Assembly (NCBI RefSeq): GCF_901827185.1
Contig: NZ_LR594672.1
Span: forward strand, 372,001-436,000
Source: Variovorax sp. PBL-E5
Lineage (GTDB): Bacteria > Pseudomonadota > Gammaproteobacteria > Burkholderiales > Burkholderiaceae_C
Direction of reading: 5' to 3'
Length of the DNA stretch: 64,000 bases
The notes under the pieces were generated by a model. It saw nothing but the letters and a program-made list of their open reading frames with translations, did no database searches and was not told the origin of the DNA. Position numbers and translations under genes: made by a program. Positions 51,186 through 59,658 of this stretch are shown one piece after another; position 1 is the stretch's first letter, and the number at the start of each line of letters is the position of its first letter.

Positions 51186-51872
51186 ATGGTTAGAAAACCG
51201 CAACCGAAGGACGCGGCGCGCAAGCTCGCCTCGTTTCTGACGAACGAAGGCGTCACGCTCGACAACCGCAAGCTGCTCGACATGGTCGCTATCGTCGAGG
51301 GCCACAAGGACTGGCAGACGATGTCAGCCAGTCTCAAGGGCACAGAAAATGCGCCGACCAGCAAGGCGGCCGGCCGCCAGACTCCCCGCGTTCGCGACTA
51401 CACGAGGGCCTGGGCGCAAGTCGAGGCCCAGTGCCGCAGCACCTTGATGGAGCTCCGAGATATGCTCGAGCGCGCACTAGGTGACAGTTCATACAGCATT
51501 TCGGTGCCGCAACCCGATACCAACTCTGATGACTTCAGCGTTGGAATCACCGTGCTCGAAAATCCCATGCGACCTGGTCCGGTCGAGGACCGCATCCAGG
51601 TCACCTTGGAGCTCCGCCAGGCCGAGGACGACGAACAGCCGACCGAGGACCTCGCTAACATAGCACCGAGTCGGTGTCTGAAGTTCGGGCATGGAATGCT
51701 GTTGAATGTTGTCGACGCGCGGCTTGGAGACACCGTGGCCACTCAGGTTCCGCTCAACTACAGCTCCGAGGTCTGGACCCGGGATATTGAAGAGCTGCGC
51801 GGCCGCGCTTCGTCCGACGTTATGGACCTTGCCGGCGTCGTCTCCTCCATCGTCGCTCGATTGGACGTCTGA
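51186..51872 (+). CDS. Hypothetical protein with glyoxalase-related N-terminal motif
   Basis: The 228-residue protein starts at ATG 51186 after an AAAAGGACAAC site. Residues 1-50 (LASFLTNEGV ... VAIVEGHKDWQTMSASL) match the short module found at the N-terminus of many plasmid proteins annotated as glyoxalase-related. The rest is acidic and mixed alpha/beta. The function is unknown. Confidence 0.7.
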   Translation: MVRKPQPKDAARKLASFLTNEGVTLDNRKLLDMVAIVEGHKDWQTMSASLKGTENAPTSKAAGRQTPRVRDYTRAWAQVEAQCRSTLMELRDMLERALGDSSYSISVPQPDTNSDDFSVGITVLENPMRPGPVEDRIQVTLELRQAEDDEQPTEDLANIAPSRCLKFGHGMLLNVVDARLGDTVATQVPLNYSSEVWTRDIEELRGRASSDVMDLAGVVSSIVARLDV

Positions 51873-51877
51873 TTTCG

Positions 51878-51904
51878 AGAGCCCGCATCTGCGGGCTCTT
51901 TTCT
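51878..51904 (+). terminator. Intrinsic terminator
   Basis: A GAGCCCGC/GCGGGCTC stem is followed by TTTTCTTTG. Confidence 0.9.
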
Positions 51905-52205
51905 TTGCCCCTGGCAGCAATCGTGGCTGTCTCGCACCCCTAACCAGGCATGAAGAAGCCTTCTCGCTCAACACAGGCCCCAGCTGCGGGAAAGTTGCTG
52001 TGCCAATTCCCCGTGCGCAGCGCGCAATCGCCGACAGCGGCCCTCAGCGCGCCAACAGCCGGTCCTAGCACTGAACGTGGGCAGGTGGCGCGGCATCTGA
52101 AGGTGTAACCCCCACCCCGTCAGGCAAGGCCGAATCGTGGATAAACAAAGGTTTGACCCCATCTGTGCAGTGACGGCAATCTGTTCCGGCGACTGGGGAG
52201 GCCCA

Positions 52206-52478
52206 ATGCAGCACACAGTTACAGTTCAGACTCGCGGCCGCGTGACCATTCCGACCGCGATTCGCGACGCTCTCCATCTGCGCCAGGGGGATGAGCTGCT
52301 GTTCGTCGAGGAGGCCCCCGGCAAGTTCGAGCTCAAGGTCGAGCCGCAACGAGCTGCTTTGCTCGGTAGGAGACGCTCGAGTCGGATTTCAATGACACCT
52401 CCTACGCGGTCGCCGCAACTCGAGCTCAACCTCGGAGCCGTCGAAGGGTCCCGCCCAATCCGGCCACGCAGCGCCTAG
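52206..52478 (+). CDS. AbrB/MazE-family DNA-binding protein
   Basis: The 90-residue protein starts at ATG 52206 with a GGGGAGG site. The first 45 residues (VTVQTRGRVTIPTAIRDALHLRQGDELLFVEE) are a classic swapped-hairpin AbrB domain, as in antitoxins and transition regulators. The tail is basic and Pro/Ser-rich. No toxin partner is adjacent, since the next gene is SRAP on the other strand. Confidence 0.85.
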   Translation: MQHTVTVQTRGRVTIPTAIRDALHLRQGDELLFVEEAPGKFELKVEPQRAALLGRRRSSRISMTPPTRSPQLELNLGAVEGSRPIRPRSA

Positions 52479-52495
52479 TCAATCCTCCGGGTACC

Positions 52496-53245
52496 TCAGA
52501 ACAGCGACCCCGTATCGGCCGGCGGCGTGTCTTGCTTCTGTCTAGAAGTTGTTTTCCGAGGCGGCGCCGGGAGCGCCCTCGCTGCCAGGGCTTCGGCCGG
52601 CTGCACCTGCAGCACAGCCAAGGCCTCCTCGTTGGTGCCAAACAGCCAGGTCTTCCACGCGCTCTTCGGCAGGGCGACCACCGCGCGCTTGTCCTGCTTG
52701 TCCAGGGGACGCCTAGGGTCAGGTCGGTGGAAGCGTGCCAGCAGGGGGTGCCCGTCGACGTTGACGGTTGGCATCGTGAAGTTGGGAACAAGTTCTCCCG
52801 ACTCGGGGTCCGTCCACTCTGACCACAGGCCGGCAAGCGCCAGGGGCTCGGTCTCCTTGGGGTTGCTGACCTGCCACCACTGGTTCTGCCCCGACTCCCA
52901 GTTTGGCTCGTCGTACCCCCAAACAGGGATGAGGCAGCGCTGCCCGTTTTTCCATGCATCTCGGAAGGTTGGGAGCCGCGCCATGGTCTCGCTGCGGGCG
53001 TTGTTGGTCATTTTGGGGCGACCGTCCTCTGCCAGTTCGAAGCGGGTAGCGGAGCCGGGGCGAATCATTCCCCACTGCCCCTCCACTTCGACGACAGCAT
53101 CCGAACCTGGGCCTGGGCGCAGGAATCGACCTTGCCCTCGCGGTCCGATGGTCACGCGGACCGGCTCGAGCAGGTCGGAGGAGACGGCAAGCATGGTCGC
53201 AAAAGCAGGGTGGCGGCCTGTGGCCGGCGTGTAGCGGTTGCACAT
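52496..53245 (-). CDS. SRAP-family protein (YedK/HMCES type)
   Basis: The 249-residue protein begins MCNRY, with the catalytic Cys2 that forms a covalent link to abasic sites in single-stranded DNA. N82 and E86 in TNNARSE and a histidine near 173 (ARFHRPDP) match other active-site positions. GYDEPN replaces the usual GFYEW. SRAP proteins shield abasic sites during replication. Its length is typical. It fits with the two UDG-like proteins in this window. Confidence 0.85.
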   Translation of the reverse strand: MCNRYTPATGRHPAFATMLAVSSDLLEPVRVTIGPRGQGRFLRPGPGSDAVVEVEGQWGMIRPGSATRFELAEDGRPKMTNNARSETMARLPTFRDAWKNGQRCLIPVWGYDEPNWESGQNQWWQVSNPKETEPLALAGLWSEWTDPESGELVPNFTMPTVNVDGHPLLARFHRPDPRRPLDKQDKRAVVALPKSAWKTWLFGTNEEALAVLQVQPAEALAARALPAPPRKTTSRQKQDTPPADTGSLF

Positions 53246-53335
53246 GTCGGTAAGTTACCGCATTGCGGCACGGGCAAGGTCGCCGAGGGCTTTCCCCGGA
53301 AGTCGGGACGCATAGCCGCGATGGCATGATGAGGC

Positions 53336-53971
53336 ATGACCCTCGCCAATGCCCGACCCTCCGTAGAGGAGCACCCTGAAATCCCTCATGCGAAGCGGTA
53401 CGAGTGCCGCTGGCGCGACGACCCTGCGAGGCCAGGCCGCCAGGTCCATTATTGGGTGGATAACGCCCCTACTCAACCGCACTGGCCGGAGAGTGCGGTC
53501 ATGCGCTGGGACTTGCGGCAAAGCGATTGGCACCTGATATGGCCCGAGCTCATCGACCATCCCTGCGCCAAGCTGTTCGCTCCAACCCATCCTGACCGGA
53601 AGGGCCCTAGGCGGTTCCGCGACTGGGTCGAGTCCTGGCCCGAGGGATTTGCTTGGCGCTCGGAACTTCCTGGCCACCTTCATCCGGCCATCGAGAAGGC
53701 CCTGAAAGAGCTTTCCGAGGGATTGGCGCTGGAGGGCGACCCGGTCGGTGCCACGCCTGCCCTACAGGGCCCTCAATCTTCGGGCGATGCCGCCGCCGCA
53801 TTGCGACCTGCTGGCCTTGACGTGCCCGGCTTGGTGGAGAGCCTGGCCGTCGCGCTGCACGAGGTGAACGATGGGGACCGCCCGGCAATCGCGCAAGCGC
53901 TTTCAACCCTGGCAATGGCTCCCGACAGCGGGCGCACGCTCGAGGCGTTGAAGAATCTCTTGAAGCCGTGA
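53336..53971 (+). CDS. Hypothetical protein
   Basis: The 211-residue protein starts at ATG 53336 with a GATGAGGC region upstream. The first half is Trp/Arg/Pro-rich and the C-terminal half is helical and acidic (LVESLAVALHEVNDGDRPAIAQAL). No family was recognised. Confidence 0.7.
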   Translation: MTLANARPSVEEHPEIPHAKRYECRWRDDPARPGRQVHYWVDNAPTQPHWPESAVMRWDLRQSDWHLIWPELIDHPCAKLFAPTHPDRKGPRRFRDWVESWPEGFAWRSELPGHLHPAIEKALKELSEGLALEGDPVGATPALQGPQSSGDAAAALRPAGLDVPGLVESLAVALHEVNDGDRPAIAQALSTLAMAPDSGRTLEALKNLLKP

Positions 53972-54065
53972 GTGCACGAATTGCGAGCAACCGAGAAATT
54001 GGCCACAGACAAAAGCGAGGCCCCGCCCCTAAGCTCAAAGACCCTAATCCCCCTGGCGGCGTCCC

Positions 54066-54785
54066 ATGCACCTGAGAACACGTTTCCTGCTTCCGCTCGC
54101 CCTGGTGGCATTCCTTGCCGCCTGTTCACAGCCGAAGGACGCCATCATCCCAGCGGATTCCGCGACCTGGGAGAAGGACCTGCTGCCAAAGATTCAGAAG
54201 CTTTCAGACGATGACCGCGCGGCCCTAGCGGCCTATCTGGTGCGCGCCAAGATGGGCGAGGCATTCGGCGGCAAGACGATGCCCCTCGGCACCACGGTCG
54301 GCCAGGCCATCGACCAGCAAAAGGCTTTTGCGGCTCAGCAGGCGGTAAAGGCGGCTGAGGAGCAGGCGCTCAAGGAGAAGCTGCGCAAGGAACAGGAAGA
54401 GGCTGCGGCTGCGCTCAACAGGATTGTCACGGTGACGCTTCTCGAAAAGAAAGAGCTCGCACCAAACTACGAGCAGCGCCGATACAGCCAGGAGCAAGTC
54501 TTCAAGATTGGCATTCGCAATGGCGGCGACAAGCCAATCAGAGGCGTGAAGGGCGTGCTCGAGTTTGTTGACATCTTCGGCAAGCGTGTTGGCTCCGTCG
54601 CCTTCGCTGTGGCCGAGAACATTGCGCCCAGCCAGGCGCTCGTATGGGAGGGCAGCCGCGACTACAACCAGTTCCTCGATGAACACAAGGCGGTCTGGAA
54701 CCTGGAGGAGGGGAAATTCACGACCCGCTTCGTACCGGAGCAGGTAGTTTTTGCCGATGGCACCAAGCTGGGTGCTAGCCAATAG
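54066..54785 (+). CDS. Lipoprotein, DUF6694-like
   Basis: The 239-residue protein has a signal peptide with lipobox LAAC (cysteine at about 20), so it should be membrane-anchored. A helical charged region (about 80-115) leads to a beta domain (VKGVLEFVDIFGKRVGSVAF) like DUF6694-type lipoproteins. The layout is like the partial protein at the left edge of the window. Confidence 0.75.
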   Translation: MHLRTRFLLPLALVAFLAACSQPKDAIIPADSATWEKDLLPKIQKLSDDDRAALAAYLVRAKMGEAFGGKTMPLGTTVGQAIDQQKAFAAQQAVKAAEEQALKEKLRKEQEEAAAALNRIVTVTLLEKKELAPNYEQRRYSQEQVFKIGIRNGGDKPIRGVKGVLEFVDIFGKRVGSVAFAVAENIAPSQALVWEGSRDYNQFLDEHKAVWNLEEGKFTTRFVPEQVVFADGTKLGASQ

Positions 54786-54806
54786 CGCAGCGATGGCTCA
54801 CGGCTT

Positions 54807-54848
54807 TGTAAAACAAATCGCCGCTCCGAAAGGTACGGAGCGGCGATT
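54807..54848 (-). terminator. Intrinsic terminator
   Basis: A 13-bp stem (AATCGCCGCTCCG / CGGAGCGGCGATT) is followed on the minus strand by TTTGTTTT, after the HTH gene ending at 54905. Confidence 0.85.
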
Positions 54849-54904
54849 CGGGCGAAATTGATTCTGCCCTTTCGGCCGATGGCCGCCATCAGGCGGCGTG
54901 ACGG

Positions 54905-55243
54905 TCATACCGGGTGGAGTAGCTTCGCCGGCACATCCCAGAAACCCTGGCGCGTCGCGGCGCGTACCACGTTGGCGCGCTTGCGGAACTGCGGGTCGAT
55001 GGCAATCAGCTCGGCGCGCGGCACACTCAGCACATTGGCCATGCGTTCGAGGCAATGCGCATCCACGTTGGGCATCGCTGCACGCTCCACGCGGCTGATT
55101 TTACAATGTGAAATTTTGTAATCGAATGCGGCCTGTGCGACCTGCAGTTGGGTCACTCGCGCGCGGATGCGGGCGTTGCGGAACAGCCGCGCGAACTTCT
55201 TCAGTTGCGGCTTGGTGAACTTGAGCTTCTTGACGATTGCCAT
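54905..55243 (-). CDS. Cro/CI-type helix-turn-helix protein
   Basis: The 112-residue protein has a Xre-type helix-turn-helix at about 20-75 (RARVTQLQVAQAAFDYKISHCKISRVERA), then a basic tail. ATG 55243 has a CACAGGAAATGCC site. It likely regulates a nearby promoter, perhaps its own. No partner toxin gene is evident. Confidence 0.75.
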   Translation of the reverse strand: MAIVKKLKFTKPQLKKFARLFRNARIRARVTQLQVAQAAFDYKISHCKISRVERAAMPNVDAHCLERMANVLSVPRAELIAIDPQFRKRANVVRAATRQGFWDVPAKLLHPV

Positions 55244-55334
55244 GGCATTTCCTGTGAGGTTGACGGGTGGTTTTTGCCGGGCGGACCCCAGACATGCCTC
55301 TGTGAAGCAACCACGTTTATCCGCCCGCATCACC

Positions 55335-55374
55335 TAAAAGGAACCCGCCGACAGCGTGCGCTGCAGGCGGGTTT
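55335..55374 (-). terminator. Intrinsic terminator
   Basis: An AACCCGCC/GGCGGGTT stem is followed by CCTTTTAGG on the minus strand. Confidence 0.75.
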
Positions 55375-55381
55375 CAGGAAA

Positions 55382-56059
55382 TCAGGTCGGAGACCTCAGC
55401 CACGGGCGCAGGCCCAGGGGCTCGAAATACTCGAAGGCGGCATTGCGCACGCCCGCGAGCTCGCTGTATTGCCAGGCTGTGCCCAGCTGCATGATGGTCG
55501 CGTAGCGGGCGTCGAAGGGGTCCGGGTAGACGTGCAGCTGGCGCTTGTCACCAGTAAGAAGCACGCCGCGCGTCGGGCCGTTGACCACCTTGGCTGGCTT
55601 GGTGAGGCTCGCGCCGAGGCACGGGATGAGCCTGCCCGAGCGCAAGCCGTCGAGGAAAGTCAAAGCGCGGCCCTCGAATTCGGTGGTCGCCTGCTGGTAC
55701 CCAGGGTGGCCGCCTTGAGCGTGAACCTGAACCTGTTCTGCGAGCAAGTCCTTGCCGACAACGCCGAAGGCAGCCATCGCGACCAGGACGTCAAGAAGTT
55801 GTGCATACGGCATCTTCTCGAAGTAGAGGTAGTCGCCGACGGTGGCTTGCACCATCAGGTTTGCGCAGGGGAGCGCCTTGACTGCATTCAGCAGGTCGTC
55901 ATCACGGCAAGTGAACGAGCCACTCAGCACTCCAGAGATTTTTTGGGCCGTGGTTGCGTACAGATGCGCATCCTTACCATTGACGGTGGTGCCTCCGACC
56001 TTGACGAGGGCGAAACTGTGACCGAAAACGGCCGCGGGATTGAAGATTCGAGAGCTCAT
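55382..56059 (-). CDS. Hypothetical protein
   Basis: The 225-residue protein starts at ATG 56059 with a CAAGGACA site and leader motif. It has a Gly-rich N-terminal beta region and two or three cysteines. No family was recognised. Confidence 0.7.
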   Translation of the reverse strand: MSSRIFNPAAVFGHSFALVKVGGTTVNGKDAHLYATTAQKISGVLSGSFTCRDDDLLNAVKALPCANLMVQATVGDYLYFEKMPYAQLLDVLVAMAAFGVVGKDLLAEQVQVHAQGGHPGYQQATTEFEGRALTFLDGLRSGRLIPCLGASLTKPAKVVNGPTRGVLLTGDKRQLHVYPDPFDARYATIMQLGTAWQYSELAGVRNAAFEYFEPLGLRPWLRSPT

Positions 56060-56077
56060 TGTCCTTGCAAGGTGGGT

Positions 56078-56097
56078 TTGTCCTATTTCGTATAGGC
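56078..56097 (-). promoter_or_regulatory. Recurrent leader motif
   Basis: On the minus strand this reads GCCTATACGAAATAGGACAA, ahead of ATG 56059. Confidence 0.6.
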
Positions 56098-56113
56098 GAT
56101 GCGTCCCGGCTAT

Positions 56114-56147
56114 AGAAAACCCCTTCGGTGCGCGCACAGAAGGGGCT
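56114..56147 (-). terminator. Intrinsic terminator
   Basis: A CCCCTTC/GAAGGGG stem is followed by GTTTTC on the minus strand, after the gene ending at 56184. Confidence 0.75.
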
Positions 56148-56183
56148 GGAGGAATGAAGGCCCGAGGCTATGACGGCAGACCG

Positions 56184-56411
56184 TCAGTCCATCCGGATGG
56201 CTTCCCAGTCGATGGCGCCCGGCTCGGCGGTTGTGGGCGCGACGCCCGGTACGGCACCGACCCACTCGGGGGCAGAACCCTCGGGCAGCTCGAAGTGCTG
56301 CGTCCAGAACGCCACGGCCTGCGCCTTGTCCGGGGCGACGACCAGCAGGTCCAGGTTCTCGCCGTCGGGGTTGTTGTCGCGGATGTAAAAAAGGTGATTT
56401 CCTTGGGGCAT
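56184..56411 (-). CDS. Small hypothetical protein
   Basis: The 75-residue acidic protein starts at ATG 56411 after an AAAGGAATC site. It is the third gene of a three-gene operon (57270 to 56184). It contains LFYIRDNNPDGENLDLLVVA, a likely beta hairpin. No family was recognised. Confidence 0.7.
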   Translation of the reverse strand: MPQGNHLFYIRDNNPDGENLDLLVVAPDKAQAVAFWTQHFELPEGSAPEWVGAVPGVAPTTAEPGAIDWEAIRMD

Positions 56412-56422
56412 CGTTGATTCCT

Positions 56423-56602
56423 TTAGCCTTGACGGCCGCAATTGATAAAGTCCGTCCGGTCGAGTCCTTGCGACTCGAGGTAGGCGGTTTTGCTGGCAAC
56501 GGCGCGTTCGAACTCCTCGGGGTCACCCGCGGTGCATTCGATGACGAAGTCGAGCTGGCGAAGCCGCTCGGTCTGTTGCGACGTCAGTACTCGGTGAGAC
56601 AA
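56423..56602 (-). CDS. Very small hypothetical protein
   Basis: The 59-residue protein starts at TTG 56602, seven bases after TGAGGACG, which overlaps the stop of the upstream gene (56614). It sits between two genes with only 11 and 8 base gaps, so it is part of the operon. It is helical and acidic (VLTSQQTERLRQLDFVIEC). No family was recognised. Confidence 0.65.
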   Translation of the reverse strand: MSHRVLTSQQTERLRQLDFVIECTAGDPEEFERAVASKTAYLESQGLDRTDFINCGRQG

Positions 56603-56613
56603 GGCGCTCGTCC

Positions 56614-57270
56614 TCAGTTGGGCGTCATGCGATGGCCTTGCATGAAGGCAATCCACTTGTCGGCCTTGGCGTCGGACTTGAAGCTGGCTTGCAGCTCACC
56701 GTCGACGCTGACCGATGCGGCGTAGCCAGGCTCCTTCGAGGCGTGGCGCACCAAGTTCGGAACCCGATAGGCTGGGTGCCGGTACAGCTCCTGCTTGCTT
56801 GCAACGTCGATGATGCGGACGATGCATGCCGTCAGGATGGCGCCTCCGCCGTGGGAATTCCGCCGGCTAATCAGCAGTGGCGCCCGGATGGGGCCCATGG
56901 ACCGGCCGACCGTTCCGATAACGTCGTGCTCCTCGAGCCAGTCTCGTCCTGTCAACGCGTCGCCCATGAACAGCCGCAGGCGGCCGCCATGCTGCCGGTA
57001 CGCCTCCAGCACCGCCTGGACCTTCACCGGGGTGTCCGGGTCGAACAGGGTTGTGGTTGGCTTGGTGGCAATGTAGGCGCTTTGAGCGGCCTCGTACAGC
57101 TGGTACTGTGCGAGGGTGCCGATGTCGGCCTCGTTCGGGGAGGCCAGGCCAAGCAGGCTGGCGAACTGGCGCAAGCGCTTGAACGTGACGTCGAACCCGA
57201 GGCAACTGAAGCCGCGGCCGCTTGGCAACACGAAGAGTCGCTGGGAAGCGTTGATGGTGATGGTGCTCAT
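56614..57270 (-). CDS. Hypothetical protein
   Basis: The 218-residue protein is the first gene of a three-gene operon. It starts at ATG 57270 with an AGAGGACATC site. Its N-terminus (INASQRLFVLPSGRGFSCLGFDV) has a pattern I associate with conserved plasmid proteins. No function can be named. Confidence 0.75.
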   Translation of the reverse strand: MSTITINASQRLFVLPSGRGFSCLGFDVTFKRLRQFASLLGLASPNEADIGTLAQYQLYEAAQSAYIATKPTTTLFDPDTPVKVQAVLEAYRQHGGRLRLFMGDALTGRDWLEEHDVIGTVGRSMGPIRAPLLISRRNSHGGGAILTACIVRIIDVASKQELYRHPAYRVPNLVRHASKEPGYAASVSVDGELQASFKSDAKADKWIAFMQGHRMTPN

Positions 57271-57398
57271 GGCAGATGTCCTCTGTGGAAAGAAATGGTT
57301 CTTTCCGGTATAGGACCCGGGCGCACAGGGCCGCCTCCGGCCCCCGGCCTCTAAACACCGCCAAGCCGGTCATGCCCAGGTACCTCAGAACCTCACAC

Positions 57399-57431
57399 GA
57401 AAAACCCGCCGAGCGAAAGCTGCGGCGGGTG
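57399..57431 (-). terminator. Intrinsic terminator
   Basis: A CCCGCCG/CGGCGGG stem is followed by TTTTTCG on the minus strand, directly after the frameshifted gene (57442). Confidence 0.85.
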
Positions 57432-57441
57432 CGGATTCGAA

Positions 57442-57766
57442 TCAGAGGAGTTCGTAGACGGAAGAGCGAGTTTCCACTCGAGAACCATCGATAGTGAGGA
57501 TGTTGGTGGTGGCCACCTCGGTACCTGGCGGGTGAATCGGGTGTTCAAAGACTTCGCGAGTTTGCCTTGCCGCCAAAGCCCCGAAGGTCACATCGTCCGA
57601 ACGCGATTCGTTCGCTGCCTCGTCCGTGTGGCGCGTGACATCCGTGTAGTCGATGTCCAGGTCGACATGGCCGGTGCGCTTCTTCAGGTGCGCGGGTCGT
57701 AAAGCCCGCCTTCACCATCCCGGGGTAGCTGCTGCTTCTCGCGAGGTAGATGTGTCCTTCGGCCAC
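57442..57766 (-). pseudogene. Frameshifted T5orf172-like gene
   Basis: GTG 57766 (GGAGC site six bases upstream) begins EGHIYLARSSSYPGMVKAGFTTR, the start of a T5orf172/GIY-YIG-like domain. Near 57690, at a CCC run, good coding moves to another frame: AHLKKRTGHVDLDIDYTDV, ending at 57442 just before a terminator. One extra base, or two lost bases, explains it. The intact product would be about 108 residues. Sequencing error and true decay are both possible. Confidence 0.6.
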
Positions 57767-57848
57767 GTGTGCTCCAAACACGCGTCTAGCCGAACTATTT
57801 AGCCCGCGCTGCCTGCGGCTCTAAACAGCAATTACATCGAAATCTAAA

Positions 57849-57876
57849 TTGCAGTGGGCGCGCTTCGTGCTAAAAT
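57849..57876 (+). promoter_or_regulatory. Sigma-70-type promoter
   Basis: TTGCAG, a 16-base spacer ending in TGC, and TAAAAT are followed by an AAGAGGACC ribosome-binding region before ATG 57904. Confidence 0.7.
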
Positions 57877-57903
57877 GCTTCTTACAAGAGGACCCTCCAA
57901 GAC

Positions 57904-59121
57904 ATGCACGTCATCATCACCGGCACCATCGGCTCAGGGAAGTCGACGGTTGCCGCGCAGCTTTGCAAGGCGCTGCCCCAATACAAGCTGCTGGATTTCG
58001 ACAAGGAAGTTGACGGGCTCTACCGGGACGACCACTTTCTTGCGTTCCTGGACAAGGAATTCGGCACGACCGACCGCAAGCAAGTCTCCGACATCGTTTT
58101 CGCCCAGCCCGAGCTTCGCCGGCAGCTCGAGGCCCGGTCCATCCCCGCCCTACAGGAACGGCTCACCGATGCCCTGCAGGCGCACCCGAACCTTCTTATC
58201 GAGTTCCCCCTCTACTTCGAGGCAGCGTGGCCACTGGGGCACGTCGACCTCTGCGTCACGGTGCACTGTGACCAGGAGACCCAGGTTAAGCGCGTAGCTG
58301 CCCGGGATAAGGCCTCAGCCGGCAAGATTGCTGCCATCCGGGCCGCCCAGCTGAGCACTGCCGCCAAGGTTGCCCTGGCCGACCAGGCCGTCGATACGGG
58401 GCGCGACGACGTACCCGAACAACTGGCGCGCCTCGTCGAGGCCATCCGCATCGGTGACCTCCGGGACCGCGCGCTTTGCGACCTGGGCGTAGCCGATGCC
58501 TGGCCGGAGCTGGTCGCAGCCTACTCTCAGCCCCATCGCCGCTATCACACCCTGGCGCATCTGCATGCCATGTTCGAACGCCTGGACCAGGTTGGCTCCA
58601 ATGTGTCCCATCCCAAGGCGCTCGCGCTCGCCATCTGGTTCCACGACTACGTGTACGAGGTCGACGACCGGTATGGCGACAACGAGGCCCGTAGCGTGAA
58701 GGCCATGAGCGACGTGCTTCGGCGCAGCGGCAGCCCGCTCCTCTACGAGCACGAGCAGCGGTCGAGCGTGGTCGCCCTCGCCGCCGAGTTCATCCTCGCC
58801 ACCAAAGGCCATCAGCCCGCTTCGGGCTACCTCCAGTCGCGTCCAGCCGCATTGGCCGACGCGCAGCTCTTCCTGGACATCGACCTAACCATCCTGGGCA
58901 AAGGCCCGGCCGCAGCCGAGCAGTTCGACCAGGCCATCCGACATGAGTTCTCGCGATACGGCGACCAGGAGTTCGCCCGTGGCCGCGTTCAAGCGCTGAC
59001 GACCTTCCTGGAGCGGGACCAGGTCTACTTCACCCCCACGTTCGCGCATCTTGAAGAAGCTGCGCGCGCAAACCTCAACTCTCTCATCTGCCGCTGGAAA
59101 TCAGTGGCTCCCGCCCAATGA
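57904..59121 (+). CDS. Dephospho-CoA kinase-like ATPase fused to HD phosphohydrolase domain
   Basis: The 405-residue protein has a Walker A loop GTIGSGKS (7-14), an LLDFDKEVD segment and, near residue 134, a lid-like RDKASAGKIAAI followed by AQLS...K...AD. This is the CoaE layout, which phosphorylates dephospho-CoA to CoA. From about 190 a second domain has YHTLAHL (214-220), WFHD (245-248) and NEARS (260-264), an HD-type metal-dependent phosphohydrolase. The fusion is unusual. Its stop overlaps the start of coaD by 4 bases (ATGA). Confidence 0.75.
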   Translation: MHVIITGTIGSGKSTVAAQLCKALPQYKLLDFDKEVDGLYRDDHFLAFLDKEFGTTDRKQVSDIVFAQPELRRQLEARSIPALQERLTDALQAHPNLLIEFPLYFEAAWPLGHVDLCVTVHCDQETQVKRVAARDKASAGKIAAIRAAQLSTAAKVALADQAVDTGRDDVPEQLARLVEAIRIGDLRDRALCDLGVADAWPELVAAYSQPHRRYHTLAHLHAMFERLDQVGSNVSHPKALALAIWFHDYVYEVDDRYGDNEARSVKAMSDVLRRSGSPLLYEHEQRSSVVALAAEFILATKGHQPASGYLQSRPAALADAQLFLDIDLTILGKGPAAAEQFDQAIRHEFSRYGDQEFARGRVQALTTFLERDQVYFTPTFAHLEEAARANLNSLICRWKSVAPAQ

Positions 59122-59636
59122 CTCGCATCGCTGTTTACGCCGGTACCTTCGACCCCCTGACCAAGGGGCACCTGTGGGTGATTCGGGAGGCCCTTCGGCT
59201 GACCGACAAGCTCTATGTCGCCATCGGCGTGAATCCGGACAAGAAAACTTATTTCTCGCTCACCGAGCGCCTCGAGCTCATCCGGGCTGTGCTGTCGTCA
59301 AAGCTCACGCCGGCCGACTACGCCCGCATCGAGGTGGTTTCGTATGAAAGCGAGCTGCTGGTGAACTTTGCCGGCAGGGTAGGGGCGACCCACATCATCC
59401 GCGGCATCCGGAACAGCAACGACTTTCACTACGAATTCGGTATCAACCAATTTAATCGAACGATTGACCCGAGAATCGAGACCATATTCCTCATCACGCC
59501 TGACCGCCTGGCGCAGACGAGCTCGTCGTTCGTCAAGGGTCTGGTGGGCGTCGGAGACTGGGAAACCTTGCTGACAAGGATGGCCCACCCGGCGGTCATC
59601 GCTGCCTTCAAGGCCAAGAGGGCCGCGACCGCCTGA
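59118..59636 (+). CDS. coaD: Phosphopantetheine adenylyltransferase
   Basis: CoaD joins AMP to 4'-phosphopantetheine, the step before dephospho-CoA kinase. The 172-residue protein has GTFDPLTKGH (9-18), RGIRNSNDF (95-103) and TSSSFVK (134-140), all CoaD hallmarks. ATG 59118 overlaps the upstream kinase stop. The two adjacent genes would supply the last two CoA steps. Confidence 0.9.
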   Translation: MTRIAVYAGTFDPLTKGHLWVIREALRLTDKLYVAIGVNPDKKTYFSLTERLELIRAVLSSKLTPADYARIEVVSYESELLVNFAGRVGATHIIRGIRNSNDFHYEFGINQFNRTIDPRIETIFLITPDRLAQTSSSFVKGLVGVGDWETLLTRMAHPAVIAAFKAKRAATA

Positions 59637-59658
59637 GCCGGCGGGCCCGCAGCGCCGT

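Noticed and set aside
51950..52108. Possible 52-residue plus-strand gene upstream of the AbrB gene
   Set aside because: No ribosome-binding site, Pro/Ala/Ser-rich composition and no leader or terminator. It looks like a chance frame in a roughly 300-base gap.
52206..53245. AbrB-type antitoxin with SRAP as toxin
   Set aside because: The genes are convergent and SRAP proteins are not known toxins, so this is not a toxin-antitoxin pair.
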